Below are positions 1 to 8,968 of a DNA stretch of 64,000 nucleotides, in pieces. The stretch comes from DASUPK01 sp963797265 (lineage in GTDB: Bacteria > Actinomycetota > Thermoleophilia > Solirubrobacterales > 70-9), in assembly GCA_963797265.1 (NCBI GenBank), contig CAWCOY010000002.1, positions 682,001-746,000 on the forward strand, written 5' to 3'. Made by a program: the position numbers and the translations under genes. How positions within the stretch are numbered: the first letter of the stretch is position 1; the number at the start of each line of letters is the position of its first letter. Under the pieces are notes generated by a model. That model was not told the DNA's origin and searched no databases. It was given only the letters and a program-made list of their open reading frames with translations.

Positions 1-8
1 GCCGCGCG

Positions 9-713
9 CTATGCGACGGCGTCTAGGAACCGGCCGCAGAGCTCGCGGCCGACTCGGTTCCACTCGGCGATCTTTTCGTCGGTCTCCGCGCGCAGCGCCT
101 CGGGGTCGATTCCGATCCGCACCGCGTCCTCGTCCGAGCGGTAGTCGTCGATCCAGCGGCTTACATCGGTCGCCGTCACCTCCGCATGGAACTGGATTCC
201 CCAGGCGCGCTTGCCGATCCGGTACGCCTGCGGGCAGATCGGGGTGCGCGCCAGGATCGCAGCGCCCTCGGGCGGCACCGCTTCGTAGCTGTGCCACTGG
301 AAGCCGGTGAAGCTCGGCGCGAGCGGGCCGATCACCGGGTCGGAGGCGCCTTCGTCGGTGACCTCGACCTCGAACCAGCCGATCTCCGGCTCGCTGGCTC
401 GGCGCGCCTCCCCGCCAGCCGCACCGGCGAGCACCTGGGTGCCGAGGCAGACAGCCAGGATCGGCATGCCGTCGTCGAGCATCGCCGCCAGGAAGTCCTT
501 CTCGAAGCGGAGCCAGGGGTGGCGGTCCTCCTGGTCGGCGTGCATCGCTCCGCCGAAGGTGAGCACGGCGTCGTACTCGGCGATCTCGCGCGGAGGACCC
601 GTCCCCCGCTCGGAGAGCATCCACTCCTCCAGCTCCACGCCGCGCTCGCGCATCTCGTCGGCGAACACGCCGGGGCCGGCGTCCGCTTGATGGACAACGG
701 CGAGGGCGCGCAT
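9..713 (-). CDS. Class I glutamine amidotransferase-like protein
   Basis: The product of about 234 residues has the class I glutamine amidotransferase fold. The nucleophile elbow reads AVCLGTQ (Cys), and the C-terminal His-Glu pair lies in IQFHAEV. It resembles stand-alone GMP-synthase-like amidotransferases, such as gamma-glutamyl hydrolases of amines, rather than a biosynthetic subunit, because no synthetase partner is adjacent. Translation probably starts at the ATG at 713 (MRALAVVHQAD), where the first beta strand begins. Upstream in-frame codons would run into the divergent ridA gene, only 34 bp away. The substrate is unknown. Confidence 0.85.
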   Translation of the reverse strand: MRALAVVHQADAGPGVFADEMRERGVELEEWMLSERGTGPPREIAEYDAVLTFGGAMHADQEDRHPWLRFEKDFLAAMLDDGMPILAVCLGTQVLAGAAGGEARRASEPEIGWFEVEVTDEGASDPVIGPLAPSFTGFQWHSYEAVPPEGAAILARTPICPQAYRIGKRAWGIQFHAEVTATDVSRWIDDYRSDEDAVRIGIDPEALRAETDEKIAEWNRVGRELCGRFLDAVA

Positions 714-747
714 CGGTGGGATACTGGCGAAACCTGAGGAGGTGGGC

Positions 748-1158
748 ATGGACGCGTCCCAACATGTCAGGCGACCGGTCGAGACGGAGGGGGCGCCCGC
801 TCCCATCGGCCCCTACTCCCAGGCAGTCGTCGCCGACGGGGTTCTCTACTGCAGCGGACAGGTGCCGCTCGATCCCGACACGGGTGAGCTGGTGGATGGG
901 GGCATCGCGGAGCAGGCGCGCCGCTGCCTGGAGAGCCTGGATGCGGTCTGCCGCGCCGCCGGCACTCAGCTCTCAGAGGCCGCGCGGGTCGGCATCTACC
1001 TGACCGACATGGAGCTCTTCGCGGAGCTCAATGAGGTCTACGCGAGCTTCTTCTCCGAGCCGTTCCCGGTCAGAACCACCGTTGGGGTGGCGGCCCTCCC
1101 GAAGGGCGCCCTGGTCGAGATGGACGCCACCCTGCCCCTCGGCCCGGACTCGGACTAA
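748..1158 (+). CDS. ridA: RidA family enamine/imine deaminase
   Basis: 136 residues, full length for the family. RidA hydrolyses reactive enamine/imine intermediates such as 2-aminoacrylate and 2-iminobutyrate released by PLP enzymes. The expected substrate arginine (about R109 in VRTTVGVAALP) and glutamate (about E124 in ALVEMDA) are present. An AGGAGGT Shine-Dalgarno at 736-742 sits correctly for the ATG at 748 and argues against the GTG at 742. The gene lies 15 bp upstream of threonine ammonia-lyase, whose unstable product is the classic RidA substrate, so the pair is probably co-transcribed. Confidence 0.92.
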   Translation: MDASQHVRRPVETEGAPAPIGPYSQAVVADGVLYCSGQVPLDPDTGELVDGGIAEQARRCLESLDAVCRAAGTQLSEAARVGIYLTDMELFAELNEVYASFFSEPFPVRTTVGVAALPKGALVEMDATLPLGPDSD

Positions 1159-1173
1159 GCAATCCTTGTCGGG

Positions 1174-2337
1174 ATGGCTTCGGCGACCGACACCGTCTCG
1201 CTCGATCAGATCACGCGCGCCCGCGAGGTGGTCGCGGACGTGGCCCGCGACACCCAGGTGATCGAGTCCCGCTATCTCTCGCGGACGGCCGGCGGGACGA
1301 TCGCGCTCAAGGCCGAGAACCTCCAGCGCACCGGCTCCTTCAAGCTGCGCGGTGCCCTCAACAAGATCGCCACCCTGGATCCATCGGTGAAGGGCGTGGT
1401 GACGGCCAGCGCCGGCAACCACGGCCAGTCCGTCGCCTACGCCGCCCGCTCACGCGGACTGACCGCCACGATCTTCATGCCGGAGCGTGCCGCCCTCGCC
1501 AAGATCGCGGCGGCTGAGGAGTCGGGCGCCGAGGTCGTCGTGGGCGAGGATGCCGTGGAGGCGTGTGTCGACGCCGCCCGCGATCGCGCCGAGGCAGACG
1601 GCCTCGCCTTCGTGCACCCGTTCGACGACGCGGCCGTCGTCGCCGGGCAGGGCACGATCGGCCTCGAGCTGCTCGAGGAGGTCCCCGACCTGGCCAAGGT
1701 GCTCGTCCCCATCGGCGGCGGCGGGTTGGCCTCGGGCGTCGCCGCCGCTGTCAAGGCCCTCCGGGAGGGCGTGAGGGTCGAGGGCATCAAGGCGCAATGC
1801 CCGCTCGCCGACGGGATCGCGGTGAAGCACCCCGGCGAGGTCACCGGCCCGATGCTCGACGAGCTGCTCGACGAATGCGTGAACGTGAGCCAGGACGCGA
1901 TCGCCGACGCGATCATGCTCCTGCTGGAGCGGACCAAGCTGGTGGTCGAGGGCGCGGGGGCGGTCGGTGTCGCCGCGCTGCGCCAGGGGCTGATCGAGCC
2001 GGCCGAGTCGGGCACCACCGTCGTGATCCTCTCCGGAGGGAACATCGACAGCGGCGTGCTCGCCGACCTCGCCCGGCACCACGAGACCGAACGCGGCCGG
2101 CGCCTGCGGATCTTCACCAAGATCCCCGACGAGCCGGGATCGCTGGGTGCCCTGCTCACCCAGCTCGGGGAGGGCGGCGGCAACCTGATCGACGTGGACC
2201 ACGTCCGCGAGGCCGTCGGCCTTTCGGTCGGCGAGACCGGGGTCGAGCTGGTGATGGAGACCCGCGGCGCGGAGCACGCCAAGCAGCTGCTGCGGCTGCT
2301 CGAGGGCCTCGGCTACAAGCCGGACGTCTTGAGCTGA
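1174..2337 (+). CDS. ilvA: Threonine ammonia-lyase (PLP-dependent) with C-terminal ACT domain
   Basis: 387 residues. It converts L-threonine to 2-oxobutyrate and ammonia through 2-aminocrotonate. The PLP lysine is K57 in TGSFKLRGAL. The substrate loop SAGNHGQSVAYAA and the phosphate-binding glycine loop IGGGGLASGV are intact. A C-terminal ACT-like domain (from about residue 308, RLRIFTKIPDEPGS) suggests allosteric control, though not necessarily by isoleucine. The length fits the single-ACT catabolic/biosynthetic class. The last 25 bp overlap the end of the convergent monooxygenase gene. Confidence 0.93.
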   Translation: MASATDTVSLDQITRAREVVADVARDTQVIESRYLSRTAGGTIALKAENLQRTGSFKLRGALNKIATLDPSVKGVVTASAGNHGQSVAYAARSRGLTATIFMPERAALAKIAAAEESGAEVVVGEDAVEACVDAARDRAEADGLAFVHPFDDAAVVAGQGTIGLELLEEVPDLAKVLVPIGGGGLASGVAAAVKALREGVRVEGIKAQCPLADGIAVKHPGEVTGPMLDELLDECVNVSQDAIADAIMLLLERTKLVVEGAGAVGVAALRQGLIEPAESGTTVVILSGGNIDSGVLADLARHHETERGRRLRIFTKIPDEPGSLGALLTQLGEGGGNLIDVDHVREAVGLSVGETGVELVMETRGAEHAKQLLRLLEGLGYKPDVLS

Positions 2338-4760
2338 GCCCGTTCCCGGTCGGGTGACCGGCCGTTGGTCCCCTCGTAGTCGCTCGGGTCGAGCCGCCGG
2401 GTCCGCCACCGGTACTCGAGGGTGAAACCCGGCCAGTTCTGGGAGTCGCGGCCGTTCTCGTCGACGTACCAGTTGCTGCAGCCGGTCTGCCAGACCGAGG
2501 TCGAGAGCCTCTCCTGCACCTCGCTGTCGAAGGAACGCTGGACCTCGGCGCGGACCGCGAGCCGGCCGCCGTTTCGCCGGAGCAGCCGGACCGCGTCGAC
2601 GATGTAGTTCATCTGGCTCTCGAGCTGGTAGATGATCGAGCCGGAGCCCAGATTGGTGTTCGGGCCGTACATGACGAAGAGGTTGGGGAAGCCGGCGACA
2701 GTCATTCCCAGGTACGCCTCCGCCCCGTCGCGCCAGACCTCGTTGAGATCGAGTCCGGCCTCACCCCGGATCTCCATCGGCGCGAGGAACCTGGTCGTCT
2801 GGAAGCCGGTGGAGAGGACGATCACGTCGGCCGGCCGCTCGGATCCGTCCTCCGCAATCACCGCACCCTCGGTCAGCTCGCGAACGCCCTGGGTGACGAG
2901 CTCGACGTTCGCCCGCTCGAAGGTCGAGTAGTAGTCGGCCGAGATCAGCACGCGCTTGCAGCCGAGCACGTGATCCGGGTCGGGCGTCAGGGCGCGCCGA
3001 AGCTGCGGGTCCGAGACCTGCTTCTCGAGGTTCTTCTCGAACAAGCGCACCCCGACCCTGCCGAGCGGCTTGAACTGATTGAAGGCGGAGACGAAGAGCT
3101 CGAAGAAGAGCCATTCCTTAAAGCGCTGGTAGAGGCGCGCCGGCGGGAATAGCCGAAACATCCTCTTCTCCCAGCCGCGGAAGGCGCGGTCCCTCTTCTC
3201 GGTCACGTACGGGGCGGAACGCTGGTAGACGTCGAGCTGCTCCACCCGGTCGGCGATCGCGGGGACGATCTGGATCGTGCTCGCCCCGGTCCCGATCACC
3301 GCCACACGCTTGCCCGCCAGATCGACGTCGTGATCCCAGCGACCGGAGTGGAAGATCGGACCGCCAAAGTGCTCAGACCCAGCGATCCGGGTCATCGCCG
3401 GCAGGCTGAGCTGGCCGGTGGCGGTGACGAGCACCTCGGCCTCCATCTCCTCGCGGTCGGTGGTCGTGACCCGCCAGACACCGGCTTCCTCATCGAACTC
3501 GGCCCGGGCGACCTCGACCCCGAAGCGGAGGTGAGGCTCAAGCCCGTAGCGCGTGACGCAGGTCTCGAGGTAGTCGAGGATCTCCGGCTGGGGGGAGTAG
3601 CGCCTGCTCCAGTCAGGCTTGGGCTCGAAGGAGAACGAGTAGAGGTGGGAGGGGACGTCGCAGGCCGCGCCCGGGTAGGTGTTGTCCCGCCAGACGCCGC
3701 CGATCCCATCGGCCTTCTCGAGGATCGTGAACGAGTCGATCCCCTCGCGCTTCAACGACATCCCGAGGCCGATACCCCCGAAGCCGCCGCCGATGATCGC
3801 CACCCTTGGGGTCGGCCGGCCGTTGCCGGAGGGGCCGCCCGACGGGCGCTCGGGCTCAGCGAGCGGCTCGCCCGCCCAGATCTGCTGCATCGACCGTCCC
3901 AGGTCGGCCATCGCCTCGTCCGCCTCACGCAGCAATCCGGCCGCGAGCTGGAAGTCGTGCCACATGCCCTCGTACTTGGAGTAGCCGACCTCCACGCCGG
4001 CTTCGCGCAACCGCTCGACAAGCTGCTCGGAGTCGCTCAGCAGGAGGTCGTGGGACCCGACCTGGACGTAGGTGGGCGGCAATCCCTGCAGATCGGTGCG
4101 CAGCACCGACAGCTCGGGGTCGAGCGGGTCGGCGTCGCCTCGGTAGAGCTCCCCGCCCTCGACCGTCCAGTCGCGGCGCAGCCCGGCGTCGCGGCGGCGG
4201 TTGAAGCTCATGGAGGGGCCGGAACAGGTCAGGTCGAACCAGCCGTTGAGCAGCGCCAGGCCCGCGGGCAGCGGCTCGTCGGCATCGCGGAGCCGCGTGG
4301 CGAGCGCGACCGCGAGGCCCGCTCCCGCCGAATCGCCGGCGACGACCACCGAAGCCGGGTCGAGGCCGGAGGCGAGCAGCTCGCGATAGGCGGCAACCGC
4401 GTCCTCGAGAGCCGCCGGGTGCTTGTGCTCAGGGCCGAGCCGGTAGTCGAGCAGGTGTACGGGGGCGTCGCCCGCGATGGCGATCTGGGCGGCGAGGCCC
4501 CGGTGCGTGCGCCGCGAACCGACCACGTAGGCGCCGCCATGCAGGTAGAGGATGGCTCGGCCGCGATCGGCGCCCTCGGGCGTGATCAGGTCGCACGGTC
4601 GGCCCCCGAGCACACCAGGGGTAACGCTGACGCTGGGCGGCACCATCGTGATCCTCGCCGCCGCCTCGGTCCAGGCCCTCTGCGTCCCGACCGGGATCGA
4701 TGGGCGCTGGATCGAGCGCTGCAGGGCGCGTGTGAGGAGCTTGGCCAGCGGCCGTGGCAT
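2313..4760 (-). CDS. Fused alpha/beta hydrolase (HSL-type esterase) and Baeyer-Villiger monooxygenase
   Basis: 815 residues carry two complete enzymes. Residues 1-295 are a hormone-sensitive-lipase-type esterase: oxyanion motif HGGAY at 74-78, nucleophile GDSAG with S144, Asp near 238 and His near 268. A Pro/Gly-rich linker (297-317) leads to a flavin monooxygenase. That half has an FAD Rossmann motif GGGFGG near 324, the Baeyer-Villiger fingerprint FxGxxxHxxxW at 465-475, and an NADPH motif GTGAST near 490. The ATG at 4760 starts the esterase domain. The divergent start of the enoyl-CoA hydratase is 37 bp away. The arrangement suggests ketone oxidation to an ester or lactone followed by hydrolysis in one polypeptide; the substrate is unknown. 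Confidence 0.9.
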   Translation of the reverse strand: MPRPLAKLLTRALQRSIQRPSIPVGTQRAWTEAAARITMVPPSVSVTPGVLGGRPCDLITPEGADRGRAILYLHGGAYVVGSRRTHRGLAAQIAIAGDAPVHLLDYRLGPEHKHPAALEDAVAAYRELLASGLDPASVVVAGDSAGAGLAVALATRLRDADEPLPAGLALLNGWFDLTCSGPSMSFNRRRDAGLRRDWTVEGGELYRGDADPLDPELSVLRTDLQGLPPTYVQVGSHDLLLSDSEQLVERLREAGVEVGYSKYEGMWHDFQLAAGLLREADEAMADLGRSMQQIWAGEPLAEPERPSGGPSGNGRPTPRVAIIGGGFGGIGLGMSLKREGIDSFTILEKADGIGGVWRDNTYPGAACDVPSHLYSFSFEPKPDWSRRYSPQPEILDYLETCVTRYGLEPHLRFGVEVARAEFDEEAGVWRVTTTDREEMEAEVLVTATGQLSLPAMTRIAGSEHFGGPIFHSGRWDHDVDLAGKRVAVIGTGASTIQIVPAIADRVEQLDVYQRSAPYVTEKRDRAFRGWEKRMFRLFPPARLYQRFKEWLFFELFVSAFNQFKPLGRVGVRLFEKNLEKQVSDPQLRRALTPDPDHVLGCKRVLISADYYSTFERANVELVTQGVRELTEGAVIAEDGSERPADVIVLSTGFQTTRFLAPMEIRGEAGLDLNEVWRDGAEAYLGMTVAGFPNLFVMYGPNTNLGSGSIIYQLESQMNYIVDAVRLLRRNGGRLAVRAEVQRSFDSEVQERLSTSVWQTGCSNWYVDENGRDSQNWPGFTLEYRWRTRRLDPSDYEGTNGRSPDRERAQLKTSGL

Positions 4761-4797
4761 GTACCGGCTCACAGTGAGGGGAGAATAGGCTTCGCCT

Positions 4798-5592
4798 GTG
4801 GCCTCGCACGAGACGATCGACCTAACGACCGAGGGCCCGGCGGCCCGAATCCTCCTCAACCGGCCCGAGGCGCTCAATGCCTGGAACGAGCAGTTCGGCC
4901 GCGACCTGCTCGACGCCGTGACGACGGTCGCCGAGGACGACTCGATCCGCGCTCTGCTGATCACCGGCGCCGGCCGTGGCTTCTCCTCGGGTGCCGATCT
5001 CAAAGAGCAGCGCTCCACCACCGACGACGGGCTGCCGGATCTGAGTGCTCGGCTGAAGGAGATCTACCACCCGATCATCACCGGCCTCCGCGAGATGCCG
5101 AAGCCCGTGGTCGCCGCAGTCAACGGCCCGGCCGTCGGCATCGGCTGCTCGCTCGCGCTCGCGGCCGACCTGATCGTGGCAGCGGAGTCGGCTTACTTCC
5201 TGCTCGCCTTCGTCAACATTGGGCTGGTCCCGGATGGCGGCTCGACCGTCTTCCTGCCCGCCCGGGTCGGGTACGCGCGTGCCGCCGAGATGGCGATGCT
5301 GGGCGAGCGGGTCCCCGCCGAGCAAGCCCTCGACTGGGGCCTGATCAACCGGGTCGTACCGGACGACGACCTCGAGGGGGCGGGCGACGCCCTGCTCCAG
5401 CTGCTCGCCAACGGCCCGACCCGCTCTTACGCCGGCGCCAAGAGGCTGCTGAACCGCCGCATGTATGCCGATCTCGCCGGGCAGCTGGACGCCGAGGCGG
5501 AGGCGCAGAAGGGGCAGGGGTCGAGCAAGGACTTCATCGAGGGCGTGCTCGCCTTCGTCGAGAAGCGCCCGCCCAATTTCACCGGCTCCTAG
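4798..5592 (+). CDS. Enoyl-CoA hydratase/isomerase family protein
   Basis: 264 residues of crotonase fold. The oxyanion-hole segments GAGRGFSSGADLKE and NGPAVGIGCSLALAADL are clear, and the length is typical. It begins with GTG at 4798, which gives the conserved N-terminal strand. Family members hydrate or isomerise acyl-CoA thioesters in beta-oxidation. Divergence from the esterase-monooxygenase suggests a shared catabolic role, but the acyl substrate cannot be read from the sequence. Confidence 0.9.
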   Translation: MASHETIDLTTEGPAARILLNRPEALNAWNEQFGRDLLDAVTTVAEDDSIRALLITGAGRGFSSGADLKEQRSTTDDGLPDLSARLKEIYHPIITGLREMPKPVVAAVNGPAVGIGCSLALAADLIVAAESAYFLLAFVNIGLVPDGGSTVFLPARVGYARAAEMAMLGERVPAEQALDWGLINRVVPDDDLEGAGDALLQLLANGPTRSYAGAKRLLNRRMYADLAGQLDAEAEAQKGQGSSKDFIEGVLAFVEKRPPNFTGS

Positions 5593-5617
5593 TTCCGGCT
5601 GCCCCTACAGTGGGGCG

Positions 5618-5980
5618 ATGGCCAGCTGGGACGACGTCGTGGCGATTGGAGAGCGCCTGCCCGGCGTGGAGGCCGGGAGATGGTGGGGCACGCCAGGCCT
5701 GCTGGTCAGGGCGGAGGACCAGGCCAAGGGCAAGGGGTTCTGCCGTCTGCGCCGCGATCCGGACGCCCTTGTGATCAAGGTCGCGGATCTCGACGACAGG
5801 GAAGCGCTTCTCCGCGGCGATCCGGAGACCTACTTCACAACCCCGCACTACGAGGGCAGCGCGCACATCCTTGTCCGGCTCGAGGCGATCGACGAGGATG
5901 AGCTCGCACCCCTGATCGAGGACGCCTGGCGGCTCACGGCGCCACCCCGGTTGCTCACCGGATACGAAGCAAGCAAATAG
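5618..5980 (+). CDS. MmcQ/YjbR (DUF419) family protein
   Basis: 120 residues starting MASWDDVVAIGERLPGVE, typical of the MmcQ/YjbR family with a double-wing, DNA-binding-like fold. The WWGTPGLLV and ALVIKVADLDDREALL segments match the family pattern. The start at the ATG at 5618 excludes an Arg-rich out-of-context extension that overlaps the enoyl-CoA hydratase gene. Its function is not established. It lies 25 bp after the crotonase gene on the same strand and may be in the same transcript. Confidence 0.82.
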   Translation: MASWDDVVAIGERLPGVEAGRWWGTPGLLVRAEDQAKGKGFCRLRRDPDALVIKVADLDDREALLRGDPETYFTTPHYEGSAHILVRLEAIDEDELAPLIEDAWRLTAPPRLLTGYEASK

Positions 5981-5999
5981 AAAACTAAACTGGTCAAGA

Positions 6000-7376
6000 A
6001 TGTTCTTCCGGCAGATCCTGAATGAGGACCTGAGCTGCGCCTCCTATCTTGTTGGCGACGCGAGCGCCGGCGTCGCGGCCGTCATTGACCCCCAGTGGGC
6101 GATCGAGCCGTACCTGCGACTCAGCCGCCTGCACGGCGTGAGGATCGAGCACGTCCTCGAGACCCACAACCACGCCGACCACGTCTCGGGACACGGCCGC
6201 CTTGCCAGCGCGACCGGATCGACGATCCACATCCATGAGCTCGCCGACGCCGAGTACTCGCACGAGGCCTTCGCCGACGGCTGGAGGCTGAGCCTCGGCG
6301 ACGCCGAGATCGAGGCAATGCACACGCCGGGCCATCGCCCGGAGCACACCTCCTTCCTCCTCAGTGACGCCGACCGCGACGGCGACCCCTGGGCGGTGCT
6401 CACCGGGGACTCGCTGTTCGTCGGGGACGTAGCGCGCCCCGACCTCGCGATCGAGAAGCGCGAAGGTGCAGCGGGCATCTACCGCTCCCTGCACGAGCGG
6501 CTGCTGGCGCTGCCGGACGACGTCGAGGTCTGGCCCGGGCACCTAGGGGGCTCGGCCTGCGGCAGCGCCGGAATCGACCACAAGTCGACATCGACGATCG
6601 GCTTCGAGCGCGCCCACAACCGCGCCGTGCGCTTCGAGAGCGAGGAGGCTTTCGTCGACGACGCCATCTCCACTCTCGGAGCTCCGCCTCCCAACGTGGA
6701 CCACATCGTCGGTCTCAACCGCGGCCCGCTGATCGAGGAGATGGGTACGCCGATTCCGCTCGCGCCGCGCGCCGTCGAGGTCGGCATCGCCGAGGGCGCG
6801 CTGCTTGTCGACGCCCGCACCAACGAGCAGTTCGACAAGGCGCACGTCCCGGGCGCCATCAGCGCCTCGGCCTACGAGACCGGCTTCGCCACCAAGGTCG
6901 CCAAGGTCCTCCCGCCCGACGTCGAACTGATCGTCATCGCCGCCTCCGACGGCTACGAGCTCGAGGCTGCCGAGCTGCTCGCCTCGGTCGGGCTGCGGGT
7001 GCGCGGCTACCTGGAGGGCGGCATGACGGCCTGGCGCTCAGAGGGTCGTCCGGTGCGGCGGATCGAGCTGATCGATCCGGACGAGCTCGCCGCGCGGCTC
7101 GAGGGCGACGATCTGCTCGTCCTCGACGTCCGCGACGAGAACGAGTACGCCGAGGCCCACATCCCGGGCTCGGTGCACCTCCCCTACGGCGACCTGCCCG
7201 AGCGGCAGGGCGAGCTGCCGCGCGACCGGGCGATCGCCGCGATCTGCAGCGGCGGCAAGCGCAGCGGCCTCGCCGCCTCGATCCTGCAGCGCGAGGGCTT
7301 CGAGCGCGTCCTGCACGTCGCCAACGGCGGCGTCGGCACCTGGCGCCGGGCGGGCCGCCAGGTGGAGAAGAGCTAG
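6000..7376 (+). CDS. Metallo-beta-lactamase hydrolase with two C-terminal rhodanese domains
   Basis: 458 residues. The N-terminal domain is a glyoxalase II/persulfide-dioxygenase-like metallo-beta-lactamase with THNHADHVSGH (H56, H58, D60, H61). Two rhodanese domains follow. In the first, the usual catalytic Cys is replaced (IVIAASDGYE), so it is probably inactive. The second has a normal active-site loop with C416 in ICSGGKRS. The architecture resembles bacterial persulfide dioxygenase-sulfurtransferase fusions in sulfide and low-molecular-weight thiol persulfide metabolism. A short AT-rich stretch (5976-5998) precedes the ATG and may hold its promoter. Confidence 0.9.
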   Translation: MFFRQILNEDLSCASYLVGDASAGVAAVIDPQWAIEPYLRLSRLHGVRIEHVLETHNHADHVSGHGRLASATGSTIHIHELADAEYSHEAFADGWRLSLGDAEIEAMHTPGHRPEHTSFLLSDADRDGDPWAVLTGDSLFVGDVARPDLAIEKREGAAGIYRSLHERLLALPDDVEVWPGHLGGSACGSAGIDHKSTSTIGFERAHNRAVRFESEEAFVDDAISTLGAPPPNVDHIVGLNRGPLIEEMGTPIPLAPRAVEVGIAEGALLVDARTNEQFDKAHVPGAISASAYETGFATKVAKVLPPDVELIVIAASDGYELEAAELLASVGLRVRGYLEGGMTAWRSEGRPVRRIELIDPDELAARLEGDDLLVLDVRDENEYAEAHIPGSVHLPYGDLPERQGELPRDRAIAAICSGGKRSGLAASILQREGFERVLHVANGGVGTWRRAGRQVEKS

Positions 7377-7380
7377 AACG

Positions 7381-8838
7381 CTACTTCCCCTTCCCGCCCT
7401 TCTTGCCGCCCTTCTTCTTCCCGGACTCCTTCTCCGCGCTGACCTTCCGCAGGAACGGGATCAGCCGCTTGATGAATGCGTTCACCTTCGGGTCGGCCGA
7501 GTTCGGGTCGTTGTGCGCATATGTCGCCGAGCGGTCGACCAGCTTCAGGTTCCGGCGCGGGATGTGCGCCGTCGCGGCCAGGGTCTGCGCGGCGGAGAGC
7601 ACCCTGGCGCCGCCGAGAGCGGCACCGAACGCGTAGATCCTCAGGCTCTTGCGCAGCTTGGACGCGTCGGTCGAATGCACGTCGAGCACCGACTGCGCCG
7701 GATTGGCTACGCCTTCGGCCACCGCACCCCCGTCGATCGTCAGCCGCATCGGGTGATACCAGGCCGTGCCGTCCAGGTTCTGCAGGCCCCAGCCCGAGAA
7801 CATGGTGGCCCAGCGCTGGATCGGAGTGATGTTGCCGGCCCGATCCCACGGCCGCGGGTCCCCGCTCGCCGCCAGCTGACCGGAATGCACCTGGGCGGCC
7901 CTCAGGGAGGCCGGCGAGGTCTTGACGTCGGTCGACAGGCCAAAGCCCGCCTCGTTGGTCGGGTTGACCCCGGGCGGAGGCTGGAGGTCCGAGGGCAGGA
8001 GCGGCCAGCCCTGGAAGATCGACAGGCTGTTGGGCGCCGCCTTCGCCCCCGCCGATCCGACCATGCCGAAGAGACCCGCCAGTGGCGCCGGAATGCCCCC
8101 GAAGCTCAGCCACGGCGACGAGCTCTGCAGGTCGTTCAGCGACGTCGTCGCCTGCTCGGGCGTGATGGGCGTCGGGTTGCTGGCGCCATCAATCAGGACG
8201 AGGCCGGAGAGATCGCGGCCTCCGGGCCTGCCGTTGAAATCCCAGGTCGCGTAGGCCGTCGTGATCGTGCCGCCGAGCGAGTGGCCGCCCATCGCGACGT
8301 TGCGGCCCTTCCTCGCCGCTGCCTTGACGACCACGCGAAGGTCGTTGATCTCGGTGTTCATCCCCCACTGCCGAGCGAAGGGAACGGCCGAGTCGGGAAT
8401 GTTGTGGACGTGGTTCGTGACGCTCGGGTTCGACAGATAGCCCAGGTAGTAGTTGAAGAAGTCGGAGGGGCTGACCTTTCCCCCCTTGAGCAAGTTGAGC
8501 TCAGACTGGTCCTCGAGGAAGTTCTCCCGGCGCTCCACCGACCAGACCTGCCAATCCGGAAGCCTCTTCACGATCGTTCGGGCGAGGGGCTGGAAGTAGG
8601 CGGCGCTCGCCGAGGTGCCCGGGTTGAGGACGAGGACGTTCTTCGCCTTTGGATCTCCGATCTTCAGCACCCCGACCACGTTCAGGTTGTCGGGCGTACC
8701 CGGTGAGGTGAAGCCGCGCATCACCTTGAACTTGACCGGCACCTTGGCTCCCGCCGCCGGCGGGAACACAGCACCGAGCGCGATCGCCACGAGCGCGACC
8801 AGCACGAGGCCGATCGACTTCCCCTGCCCTCTCCTCAT
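7381..8838 (-). CDS. Secreted alpha/beta hydrolase with Lys/Gly-rich C-terminal tail
   Basis: 485 residues with an N-terminal signal sequence (hydrophobic LVLVALVAIALGAVF, then Ala-x-Ala). The serine hydrolase elbow is GGHSLGG, and a preceding strand reads NVLVLNPGTSASA. The last 20 residues are almost all Lys, Gly and Glu, which may attach the protein to anionic cell-wall polymers. A purine-rich GAGGAGAG stretch lies directly upstream of the ATG at 8838. The stop is 4 bp from that of the convergent metallo-beta-lactamase gene. Substrate unknown. Confidence 0.82.
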   Translation of the reverse strand: MRRGQGKSIGLVLVALVAIALGAVFPPAAGAKVPVKFKVMRGFTSPGTPDNLNVVGVLKIGDPKAKNVLVLNPGTSASAAYFQPLARTIVKRLPDWQVWSVERRENFLEDQSELNLLKGGKVSPSDFFNYYLGYLSNPSVTNHVHNIPDSAVPFARQWGMNTEINDLRVVVKAAARKGRNVAMGGHSLGGTITTAYATWDFNGRPGGRDLSGLVLIDGASNPTPITPEQATTSLNDLQSSSPWLSFGGIPAPLAGLFGMVGSAGAKAAPNSLSIFQGWPLLPSDLQPPPGVNPTNEAGFGLSTDVKTSPASLRAAQVHSGQLAASGDPRPWDRAGNITPIQRWATMFSGWGLQNLDGTAWYHPMRLTIDGGAVAEGVANPAQSVLDVHSTDASKLRKSLRIYAFGAALGGARVLSAAQTLAATAHIPRRNLKLVDRSATYAHNDPNSADPKVNAFIKRLIPFLRKVSAEKESGKKKGGKKGGKGK

Positions 8839-8968
8839 CCCGCTCTCCTCTCGTCCTCTCCTGGCTTCACTGAGACAAGCGACGGGAAATGTATCGACTC
8901 GCCGGTCCCGGCGGCCGGATGCGAGTATGCGCGCAACTTCCGTCTACCTGAGGGGTTCTGATCGATCC

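Noticed and set aside
3330..5774. 814-codon open frame on the plus strand
   Set aside because: Antisense to the esterase-BVMO gene, with Arg/Pro/Gly-rich content and no family motif; a GC-rich shadow.
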